A stretch of DNA of 64,000 bases, from the NCBI GenBank assembly GCA_003996215.1, contig QJPP01000002.1, positions 1,860,001 through 1,924,000 on the forward strand. The letters run 5' to 3'. A model generated the notes under the pieces. That model was given only the letters and a program-made list of their open reading frames with translations, did not search any database and was not told the DNA's origin. The DNA is from Jaltomata sinuosa. Taxonomy: Eukaryota > Streptophyta > Magnoliopsida > Solanales > Solanaceae. The position numbers and the translations under genes are program-made. This document shows positions 21,658-32,800 of this stretch, in pieces. How positions within the stretch are numbered: the first letter of the stretch is position 1; the number at the start of each line of letters is the position of its first letter.

Positions 21658-23191
21658 CTAATTATAGAAATGATGGACGACAACTTCAGCTGTAGGTGAT
21701 GCACGCTGAAATTTGGTTACCTCAACTAGCATTTGGACTGTGGGAGATTCTTTTACTGTGGCTGGTACAAATTCTTCAATAATCACATGCTCGATTATCA
21801 TTTTCACCAGCATGGGAAACTTGGCTAACAGAAGCTTGATAAGCTGCATCTCCGGCTTTGAACATTCAGTCATTATTAGTCTAACTTCCCTTAGGTGATT
21901 GAATGTTACATCTGAGAAATGTTCCAATTCAAGACATTCTAGAGCAGGAATATCATCGTTGTCCTCACCTTGAATCTAAGAAAGATTAACCAAAGCACAA
22001 CTTTGACTTATTGATGATTTAAGGAGTACGAAAATAAGAAAGAGACTACTGTACATAAGAAAGAGAAAGAAAAGAGCACCTCAATTTTCAGATATTGTAA
22101 ATACGGGAAGCTTCTAAGGAAGCAAAGAGTACATAAAACCTCATCCAAGTCATCCGGATAAAAATTTACGGAAAAATGTTTGACACGGTTAAGATTAAAG
22201 GGAAGCTTTGCTGATACTAAGCCTGGTTCTGCAGAAAAGAACTACGAAAAAAATTCAAAATGTTAGGATGATTCGAAAAACAAATAGAAGCTCGATCATT
22301 GAAAATGCATTAATAAAAACGAAGATGTGAAGTAACGTTTACCATGTAGTCCAAGTGGAGATGCTCGAGGGTTGAAAGAGACTGAAAAAACTTGATAATA
22401 TCTGGTTTTTCTTCCTGGTCCATATATTCCAAATCTGCAAGTGAAACTTTTGCCAGAAGAGGGACATTCTTTAAGCAGAGAAATCTTACACTGCCTGTGA
22501 AGTCAAAGGATCTCAGCATGGGTGCGTTAATTTCAATGACGTTCAAAATGTGACGGATTCCCAGCACCAATTCTTCGAGCAACGGGCAGTTGGAGATTAA
22601 ACTTTCAAGAAATTTTGGAGATATTTTCACGTCAGACAATTCCATGCTAATTAATCTATCAAATCCATTGAAGGTTGGCGGAGGACGTATTAAACAATTT
22701 TCGAGAGTCAGATGCCTCAACTGCAAACATGTGTGAAAAATGAAGAAGGCAACTTGTACGGGTTATCCTCCGGCTCTGGGAGTCTAAGAACAAGATCCTG
22801 AATGTCATCCCCAGAGAGGAAATGTATCAAGTTGTCAATGTTAGGACAGCCTACCAAAAAAACGAATGGAGAGGTCAAACTTTGTAATTAGTCCTGCATG
22901 AAGAGTCAAAATGTGATACATAATCTTTGTAAAGGTACTCGTAACAAATGTTAAATCCTTTCCATTTCTTAATTTAAAATCCTCATCAGACGTCATCCAA
23001 AGACTCTCATCAAGCGTCAACTCTGGAAGCTTACACCAGATATGTCTCCACTTCTTTGATAATATGCTTGTCCGCACAGCATCTCGCAAAGGCAACCGCA
23101 CAAGAATACCATCAAGGGCATTCTTAGGAAGGTTGCTAAGTAAATCGGGTTTTAAAGTTTGACGAGAACGCTTTCCGCCCTTTGAAGCCAT
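21658..23191 (-). pseudogene. F-box/LRR/FBD-like protein gene, disrupted by two frameshifts
   Basis: Exons 22343-23191, 22080-22241 and 21658-21975 would encode about 441 residues. These run from an N-terminal F-box (LLSNLPKNALDGILVRLPLRDAVRTSILSKKWRHIW, start MASKGGKRS), through leucine-rich repeat-like segments (LRHLTLENC, LEELVLGI), to a C-terminal LECLELEHFS...FQRAS region. Exon 1 has two indels. A T7 run on - (A7 at 22856-22862) carries one base too many, giving a stop at 22843-22841 after 116 residues. A CA duplication (gtgt at 22731-22734) adds two more bases. Together they add three bases, so the 3' part returns to the original phase, but the segment between is unreadable. A GT-AG pair (22854-22721) could be spliced out, but this would also shift the frame. 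A pseudogene is most likely; a base-calling error in the T7 run alone would not rescue it. Confidence 0.75.
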
Positions 23192-24318
23192 CAAGCGCCA
23201 ACAAGACCCTGTAAAAATAAACGAGAATACGAAGATGAGAACCTCCAGACTATCTGGACCGAACTGCTGTTCACGTTATCAAATTACATGCCACGATTGT
23301 AAAAAGAGCATAAAGCCTATAGGGTGTGTTCTAATTGAGAATCCCATTACAATTTGCTTCTATTAAGCTTATCAACAGACATTGATAGCTACACAATAAG
23401 GAGAAAAAAATAGTCCAATAATTGATCAATTTAACTTAGAAAACTACTGTTTCACAGCTTAGACTAGATTTGACATCAAACTAGTAGCCTAAAAATAAGC
23501 TTCAGTAGATTTTTCCAGCAATTTTCATAATCCTAAGCTTGCCTGAAATTATAAATCGACGGAAACTGATTAAAAATTGACTCATCTGATAAGGAGAAAA
23601 ACTATTATTCAATATTTTGTAACTTTCACTCACAAATCAGCATTTTGTTAGGAGTATAAATATGCAACATTTATTCATTAACGATTCCCAAATATAATGG
23701 AGCTAAAGATTTCAGAGTCACTAGTTTGATTAGCAGTCTATATATAATAGTAGCCAAACTGATGATAGAAAATATGGAAGCTATTTATCAGCAAGTTTGT
23801 TGACAGAAACCAACTGGCGTTAAAGAAAGACAAAAGATGGACGCGGCGTTGATAACAAATGAGCCATCGGACTCCAGGAGAAGACAAAGGAGCTCTGATT
23901 ATAGATAAAATTGGACATAGAGAAGACATGCAAACGGAGATATGTGTTTAGGAAACAAACGGAGAAATTCGGTAAAGTTTTGCACATCCGCTCATGGGTC
24001 TAAAGCAAGGTTAACCCCTTTCTCCTTTCCTTATTATTTCAGTTATAGAGGCCAAGGATCAATCATATCTCCTATATAAAGATGATACTCTTATAATGTG
24101 TGAAGCAAACGGAGAGCAAGTATGGTACCTGACGACAATTATACTGTTGTTTGAAGGTGTATCACGTTGACATATAACTTACGTAAAGAGTCACAATTTT
24201 CCAGTAAAAGAGATAAATAACACATAAAAGTAGTCAAAACTTCTGGATCACTATAGTTCCTAAACATTCTTATGGAAACTAAAAATACATCAGAAACTTA
24301 TGGGGTCAATTTTTTTTG

Positions 24319-24538
24319 GATGACGGTGATGTCCAAGTCAGCTTGTGCGCACCTCGACTTGTTCCACCGGATATCCCCCACATCCCATCAACAGTAGGTA
24401 CCAGTAGGTACCAGGTAACTTTATCCATCAAGGCTTGGATAGACGGGAAGACAAGCCTAGTGTTTATTTATCTCCGTTGGAATTTGAATGTTCTCCTCCC
24501 ACTTCATTCACCACTATGTCACACCCTTGGGTGCAAAC
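24319..24538 (+). mobile_element. Au-type SINE
   Basis: gacggtgatgtccaagtcagc, then gcgcacctcgacttgttcc, then ggtaccaggtaactttatcc, then tggaatttgaatg, ending cacacccttgggtgcaaac. This is the block order I know for Au SINEs. A second, better preserved copy is at 34548. Confidence 0.85.
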
Positions 24539-24769
24539 TATCACTCCTTTTGTATTAAAACACACCTCGATGTCGCCTAGTGTTAATTTGGTATGAATAT
24601 TTGGCCAATTTAACATCGAGGTGGACAATGGATAGTTGAGGTATGAACCTAATGTGTTTTTGACCAGTAACTCTATTTTTTAATACAAAAAAGTAACCAT
24701 AAAACCTAATATTATTTTTTTAAAAGTGGGGCGTAAAGCCATTGCCTTAGTGTCTTTGGCCTTCCGTCG

Positions 24770-24869
24770 CTAAGTTGTGCAGACTCTTCACTTACGATGC
24801 TGCAAATACACTACTTTAAAAAATCTGACATGCACCCATTGACATTTTTTAAGAGTCCAAGCAACATAA
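24770..24869. mobile_element. MITE with TTGCTCGGACTC termini, reversed and degenerate
   Basis: taagttgtgcagactcttc on the left is inverted relative to aagagtccaagcaacata on the right. The interior has ctgacatgcacccattgac, the reverse complement of the gtgtcag block of the 18267 copy. Confidence 0.7.
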
Positions 24870-25390
24870 TTCCGCCGCCTCTCGGTGTGCGCAAGCTGAC
24901 CCGGACAACACCATCATTTAAAAAAAGAAGAAGTAATGAACAGAGTTTTATTGTACTTTTCTTTTGTAACTGCACATCCTAACCACACCTAGGTGCTATT
25001 TACATGTTTAGGGCAAGTAGCATATGAGTGAAAAAGGCCTTAAAACCATAAACAGAGCTATTCTTTTCCACTTATATTACATATCAAATAATATCATCCA
25101 CATTTTTTATTAAAAAAAAAGAAAGAAATGGAGGATCTTAGTTGCTGAGCAGTAATTTGTAGATTCAGGGCTTGAAAATGGTGATAATTTGTGCCCTAGC
25201 TTTTATGAGAACAAACAAGAAAAGAGCCTTAGGTTTACTTAACACCACAACAACAAAGGGAAAATTTAGCCAAAATTGCTCCTTATTTACTCATTTATAG
25301 TAGTAGATCTATTTAATCCTTTTAAATATGATTCTGGGCATTTTTAGTGTTAAATTTGCTAAAGTGGAACCCTTTTGGTTCAATTAATTA

Positions 25391-25719
25391 CTCCCTCCGT
25401 TCCTAAATAAGTTATGAGCACAATCCTTAACAAATTGTTCACTCCTAAAAAAAAAAAAAAGGTGTTTTTAAATTTTACTATATATTTAATGTGATCTTTT
25501 CTAATTAATAATTTTTGATTATGTAAACAAGAGCAAATTTGGAAGAATATAAAAAGGGCAGCCCGGTGCACTAAAGTTCCCGCTATGCGCAGGGTCCGGG
25601 GAAGGGCTCGACCACAAGGGTCTATTGTATGATCAATTTATTCTTGAAAGCCTAAATGATCACTTATTTAGGAACAAAATAAAAAGGCAAAATGATCACT
25701 TATTTAAGAACGGAGAGAG
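25391..25719. mobile_element. Stowaway MITE carrying a nested SINE fragment
   Basis: The left end CTCCCTCCGTTCCTAAATAA is the inverted match of ttatttaagaacggagagag on the right, with TA on both sides. The right-terminal block (gatcacttatttaggaac) is present twice, at 25659-25676 and again just before the end. A SINE fragment interrupts the interior. Confidence 0.85.
25556..25632 (+). mobile_element. TS/SolS SINE, 3' truncated, nested in Stowaway
   Basis: ggcagcccggtgcactaaag, then cccgctatgcgcagggtcc, then ccacaagggtctattgtatg, where homology stops. The head is nearly intact and the 3' half is absent. Confidence 0.85.
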
Positions 25720-26894
25720 TAAAAATTAAGGGTGACTATCAAAAAACACGGCAAAACTAACCGAAAAAAGAAAATTTGATTGACTCTCAGACCGACTCGA
25801 TCCATCTTTTTTGAATGTAAAAAAAAGGGAAAATAAAACAAATCGATCACTCGATAGGGATAAATACTGAATTGGGATTTTTGTTAGGGATAGGGGTATG
25901 ATTTAACACTTTGTTTGTGGGAGGGGTCCTTTTGTTTTGATAGTATAATGAAGGTTAAATATAAATAATATTTAAAAGTAGAGGGGTAAATCTAATTAAC
26001 ATTTTCCCTTTTGGCTTGACCTGTAATTTGCATCCTTAATTACATGTTGTATTTGTATTATTTGGAAACTTTGTTGTGTGTTTCATTTATATGTCACTAT
26101 TTTAATTTGGGACACATTTCAAATTGGTTGATTTTATAAAATTTTACAACTTTCATGAATTAAAATTAAAATTCATTAAACTATGTACAACTTAGCTTTG
26201 ATGTGGTGATGATTGTTCTCTTTTCAACAATTATTTTTGTTGAAGAAGAGAATCTGCAACCGCTAATCTTCGAGCGCACACAGAATAAATCTCGCTTCAA
26301 TATAATAGCCCACAAATCACACTGAGGAGGTAAACTTCACTAGGCAAGGCACATGCAACAAGATCGACCGAGAAAGCATGGAGGGGATTTCTAACCTATA
26401 ACGAGTTAGATCACCCGTTCCACCAGCTCGACCACACTTGCGAATAAGGGCATAACAATTTATTTCAAAATTGAATAAGTTCTTTTCTATTTAAATTAGC
26501 ACATTTTTAACAATGCCAACTTGGGAACAGAAAAATAGTACTCATAACTTTTTGTCTTATTAAATGACAAGTGATAGAACTTATTAGTACAACAGAAAGA
26601 ACAGAAATTTTGATTCTTTCACATACTCATACAAAACTTGTACAAACAATCATGGAAAAGCATCAACATACAGCTCTCTCTTGTGTTGCCTCCCAACCAC
26701 TAATATAGTTTCTTCTATTTATCCTACAGTAGTACAAGAATGTCATTGTTTTATGCCAAACATGAACATGTTACTGATCTATGGTACATCAGGAGTTTCC
26801 TGCCCTCTACCACTATCGTTTTCTCGAGTATCTATCCAGTCTGAACAGGCGTCTTAGAACTTGTCGATTTTGTCTTCTCTTCTGTGAAACTTGG

Positions 26895-29800
26895 TTAAAA
26901 GACTCCAAACAAAGTAGCAACAGCAAATATTAAGAATAGGACACCACCCAAGTAGCCAACCTGTTGTAGAACCAAGATAAAGATGCTTAGAATTCAAAAT
27001 ACAATTGTTTTGAGCAGATTCTTAAAAAAGCGCTGGCTTACCAGTTTCTCAGAAATGTAATTGGCAAGAAACCCGCCTCCTAGTATTGCAAGAGACGTAG
27101 CAACCAGGTGTCCAGCAATGGCACCACTTGCCACGCCCCATGGGGACTGCGAAATAGAGTCAGTATGGCAGTGATGAAATGGAAGTTGGGAGATTTGAAA
27201 CTGAATTTGATGGAAAGTTAGGGAAACGTATGGTTAGCATTGAATTTCATAGAAACTGTACCTGAGCTGCACCAAGCGCTATTGTAGCAAGCATTGATCG
27301 ATCTCCCCATTCCTAGGAAGCAAAGTATGCATTAAGATTCTTAACTTGATTATTGCAACAGGCCTCAATGTTCTTTATCAACTGGATATTCGTTGCATAA
27401 TTTTTTCTAGACTTTAATGTTGTGAATGCGAAAACACAGAAACTAGTTCTAGTCTTCCATGTCACACTCAAAGAACTTACATGAACATTATTAATATATC
27501 CAGCACATAAATAATGATACAAAATGATTTGATTTTTTAATTAAATAAATGTTAGCGGTCATGGAAGCTTGCATTCTATCTACCATCTACACTACATCCG
27601 TCCCTGTTTGCATTGGCTCGTTATTTGAAAAAGCAAGCAGAAAAGAAACATGTTGAAACCAGAAGAAGATACTTACAGCAAAAAATACAAGGCTAAAAGA
27701 CTTCCACAAAATTTCAAGCGGATTTGTGAGTTTTTTTGATGCCTGAAATAGCCATCTCTAAAATTGTTAGAACCAGGTTTTTGAAGATGCAAGTGGTGCA
27801 AATACGGAGACGGGAAAGAGAAAGAAGTCATCCCCATAAATACATGTTCTAACGTTAAGACATTTGGAAGCGCAGAATCCTCAGAGAATAAAAACAACAT
27901 TTAAGAGTGGCATTCAGCAGCTTGTTCACCTTTTCCTTCACAAGCTCCTCAGCTTCTGCAAATTCATCAAGTTCCTGACTACTCTTTGCACCAGTCTCAA
28001 TGTCGTTGCTTGGAAGTTCCCATGCGTCTTTAATTGATTTGAGACCAAAAAAGAACAAGAGTGCAACAGCCGCATATTCTCCAATTGGCAAGGCTGTTAT
28101 GAAAAACAATTAGGAATTTTAAAAGAATATCAAGCAAATATCAAGAAGGAGAAATACAAACAAACAAAAGATGGTACGTGGCAATTTAGTTGGTCTGCAA
28201 TGTGTTATGCCTAAAACAGTGAAGGAAGCTGTTTCTAGCTGTAGCTGATAAGAGAAGAAAATAAACGAGTTCAAGATAGTTTGGGTACCATTCTAGTGTG
28301 CATCTTGGATGGTTTGGACGGAGGGAAACTTTAGATTCTTTGAGGGAAATGCAAACGTGTATGAAATAAAGGTCATTGCAAGCTCTGGACTTTATGTGTA
28401 ACTTGAGTGGTTCTGGGGGCCAAAAGGGTGTAGTGTCAGTGTGCATATGCATTAAAAGGCGCAATAGGAGAAACAAACACTATAAAAACACCACTGCAGT
28501 CTATACTTTGCAGAAGAGACATTATCATGCAGAGTAAGAAGCACTTTATAACCAGACTTGCCAAGAGAATGTTAAGTTATAATATACAATGGATCGACAT
28601 ACTTGATCAGCCGGTCATAATGTACCCAAACAAACTTATCAGTAAGCTTTCTGCCAACTACTGGGAATATTAAGCCTTCACTTTCTGAGAACATGAGTCC
28701 AATTTAGGATAAGTTTGCTTCAACAAAAGAAATGCAAAGCAAGATGTGCCATTACATAAAGATCCCAAGGAGCCAATTAGAAAACCAAAAAACAAAACAA
28801 ATAACAGTCCCAAGGTCTAACTTACTTGTTTGAAACTGAGCAGGTACTGAATGAAAGATCCGTCCTATTATGACCGAGAAGACTGTCATAAGTGAAAGAG
28901 CACCCATGGATCCCAAAAGTACCTGATCATTGATGCAATTCAAGTAAGATCAAGCATTGAAACAAAAGTTACTATAATATTACATTTCTGCATCGCAGTA
29001 GCAAGAAATACTAACACCAAACTGCATTTACGCTATATTGATATTCAATCTATGAACTTGTGTGCGCACTGTCTATATTAAGCCACATTTTTATATTTCA
29101 ACAAGTTTCTATATGTTTTTAAATTTCATTTGCTTTTACATAATTAGGCTAGATTATAACTCCTAAATAATAATTAGTTGATGAAAAATGGATTGTGTCC
29201 TTTTCAGTTTGATCAACAATTCTACAAACATATCCCGCAACCACCAAATGATCCTAATCTAGGATCCCTATGCTCAAAAAAAAAAATTAGGTATGAAACC
29301 TTCAAGTGGAATGCTTTCAAGATAATACCTAAGTTCAGTCACAATTATTCACTTTTGTTCTCTTAAAACTTAATATCCTTAGGGTCAATACTAGACGTCG
29401 TATTAGCTCATTCCTAGCTCTATAAGCTTGAAGATAATTGACATTTAGCATTTCTCAAATCAATCTTGAGCTAATTTTATGTTTGCAATTCCAGAAACCA
29501 CTTTATTATTAGTATTTCCCTCTTAACAGAGTCAATTTTAATGATTGTGGTTACCAGGTCTTACACAATGGACTAGGAATAATGAAGCATTAAGGACCAA
29601 CTCAGAATTAAACCACATGTTCTCCATAGTCCATACAACAAATGTCTGCTTGAAGTCACAAGTCAAGTAGGCAATTACATTTATAATATATCAAATTGCA
29701 TAAGGTGAAATAGACAACGATTAAATTATTTTTGGAAAGAAAAGGGCTGCCCGGCACACTAAGCTCCCGCTATGCGCAGGGTCCGTGGAAGGTCCGGACC

Positions 29801-32800
29801 ACAAGGGTCCATTGTCCGCAGTCTTACCCTGCATTTATGCAAGAGGTTGTTTCCCCAGTTCAACCCGAGACCTCCTAGTCACGTGGCAACAACTTTACCA
29901 ATTACGCCAAGGCTCTACTGAGTGGTGGGGCTCTTCTTCATAGAAGATGGTTCATATTTAAAAGAACGAAATAAGATGTTTTCCTTAGGGAGCAGAATCG
30001 TCGTCCCCCATTTCGCCCAAAAGAGAGAAAAAGAATTACTTATATCACTTGGCTCTCATTTCCCTTTGATAGGACGAGACTGCAATTGATAAGTCAATCA
30101 ATTCTGAGATCTTTTAAGTTATTCCATCAATTCTAATGTCAAACATCTGAGATTAAATCTCAGGCTGAAATGTCAAGTTGTTCTAGAGACAATTTAAATA
30201 TTTTCGCAAGAGTTCTCACTCATTAGCAGGAAAAAGATGAATGGACAAGGTAATGAGCATCATGGAAGAAGAATAACTATCATGTTTATTGGATGTACAT
30301 TGCGAATAGGGTATCTACTTTGTCTTAGGGTGTCTACTTGAATCTAAGATATGGGGGAGTTATACTGATATTGACTTGCAAACCTACATAAATGAGTCAT
30401 ACTTAAAGATCTTCTCTAAGTCTCCTTGGTTTTATGTCCCACAGCGGCCAGAATTCCATTTGGCTTTGTTTTGCTTTACAACTGTAAAGATATGGCACCT
30501 GGGTCGCTCATGAGTGGAGGGGATTGCCCTAGTTCATATAAGCAAACCACCAGTCCATTCCCCAACCAATATGGGATTCTAAGCCACTCTAACGCTCCCC
30601 TTCACACCCAGGCCCGACTGGAGCGTAGACCGAGTCCAAACGGGGATGAACCTGGCTTTGATACTATGTAAATGTACCATATAAAGATATAGCACCTGCT
30701 AACTCAACCTCAAAAGCTAGCTCATGAGGGAAGGATTTCCCAAGTCCATATAAGCAAACCACCAGTCCATTCCCCAACCAATGTGGGACTCTAACCCAGT
30801 CTAACAAAAAACATTTTTAAATCGTTGTTCAGATGATCATGCCACTGGAAGTTACTCAAGCTCTGGCATTCCTGGCACATCTTAAAATGACTGATTCCGG
30901 AAGGAGCCTATTTTTTCCCTGAGAATGTTCCAAATGATGGAAGAAGATGCCTGTTAGAAATTCATTTGGCCTCTACCATTCCTTCAACGTATAAATTTTT
31001 CCTTCATATTATTAGTTTAATAATTCCAACAAAAGAATCTGAAACCGAAATAGAAAGAACAACAATGTCTAAGCTTCTCCAGGACTATGGTTTTCTCATA
31101 CTTCATTCCTTGGAGAAGTTGGGGGCAGTTAGTGACAGAAGGCCAAAGAATAAAGAACACTTAAACAAAATTGCCCATAGGATCCAATCTATACCATTGT
31201 GGAGTCAGCATTGCAAAAAGAAGAAAATATAAGCACTTTAGCACGTCCAAATAAACTCTATTAAGTGTGGCGGGCCGAAAGCAAGAAAGTTGCAATTCCA
31301 TAAATGCAAAACAGATAAAAAAAGAGAAGGTACAAGGAAGACAAAAGTTCATACCAGTATTCTCTTATATTGCATGGCCATGAGGGCAGCAATGAAAAAT
31401 GTCTGTTGAAAAGCATATTAAAAGTTAGATTTTTTGAATAAGACAAATTATCTCAAAACTAGCATAGGACAAAAGCAGATTCCAAGTTAAATAAGTCAAT
31501 CAATTAGCAGGGAATTCGTTCATATAAGTATAATCATGTACAGGGTCACAAGGCTCATTCCGAAAGCATCAAGTTTTTCAATTAAAGACACCAAAGAGAG
31601 AAACTTTTTTTTAATTGAAATGCTTAGCCATGATTATGTGTTACACCACTTCTTTTTGTTGCTATGTGATAAACCACTTTTACACCTACAAGGTATTTAT
31701 GTCACGGACAGATATAAGACCACTAGCAGTATCCCTATCAAAGAAAATGAAAAAGTAAAAAAACAAAAGAAATGAAAGGGCAAAAAAGTCACGAGTTCAG
31801 GAAAAGGTAATAAATATAGTATATTGTGCTTATCTCTCCATTTTTACCTTGTCTCCAATCTCAGAAACAAATATCAACGAGAATGCAGCAGTGAACCCTG
31901 ATTTCGCAAATGCTGCAATGAGTGATGATGGTCCTCCTTTCGTGAAGGCAATCAGTGAAAATACTAAAGTACATCCACATAGCACAAGAGCTATAGAGAG
32001 AGGATAAGGAATTTGACTAGGAAGTGCCTCACTGCCATTCATGAAAGTTTAACATATATAAGTTTCATATATTGTGACGGTTCCTATTTAGTTAGTTCCT
32101 GTCAAAATAAAACCTATTTCCTCATAATAAGAAATGCATGAAGAGATTATGTGAACCTATTTCCTAAAAAGTCAAAAGAGATTATGTTAAACAAATCAAA
32201 GACTAGGATTCTATAACTTAATACATGATGTAACATCCTATAAACATTGCTAAAGCCAGGAACAGAGTCATTTCACTTCCTTTCATTCTTGAAGTGAGAG
32301 AAAACGTAATCAAATTGCAATCTGTAATTGTCATTACACTGACGGTTGAAGTCATTATAGATGCTCCTTTTTTTATTTGTGTTTTTTTTTTTAAAAAAAG
32401 TTCTTAAAGTTTTATTATGTAACCAAAACTCCCTAAACATAGGCCACATGCCGAAAGTAGAGGTATTTGTTGGACGTTGACAGATATTTTTGATCAAGCT
32501 TCATTAAGGTGATATACTTGTCATCAGTGGCCGATCCAGGATTTTAAGGTCGTGGGTGGTGACCTCCCTTTAACCTAAAGTTTCTATCTATCATGAAGTA
32601 TAAGTGCAAAACTATTTGAACACAATAATGGAAAATTTTAACAAATAAACATTTAAAAAAAAACAAAAAAAGTGAAGAAAAAAAAAAGATCTATATTGGA
32701 GAAAAAGTAGGAAAGTCAGCGGGAACAACTAAGAAAATATAAGAATTTCTAAGTTAAAACAAAATTATAGAGTAGTAAAAGTCAGCAAACTAAAAGGAAA

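Larger units (their letters stand above)
23192..26894. other. Intergenic spacer with repeats
   Basis: It contains an Au-type SINE (24319), a TTGCTCGGACTC MITE (24770) and a Stowaway with a nested SINE (25391). The segment 26220-26450 (tctaacctataacgagtta ... ccagctcgaccacac) has tRNA-like box B flavour and may be another decayed SINE. No gene was recognised. Confidence 0.55.

Noticed and set aside
22721..22854. Cryptic GT-AG intron that would remove the damaged part of the F-box/FBD-like exon
   Set aside because: Removing 134 nt shifts the frame, so it does not restore the protein.
30426..30671. 81-residue open frame
   Set aside because: It lies in the TRIM retroelement; LTR and primer-site sequence explains it.
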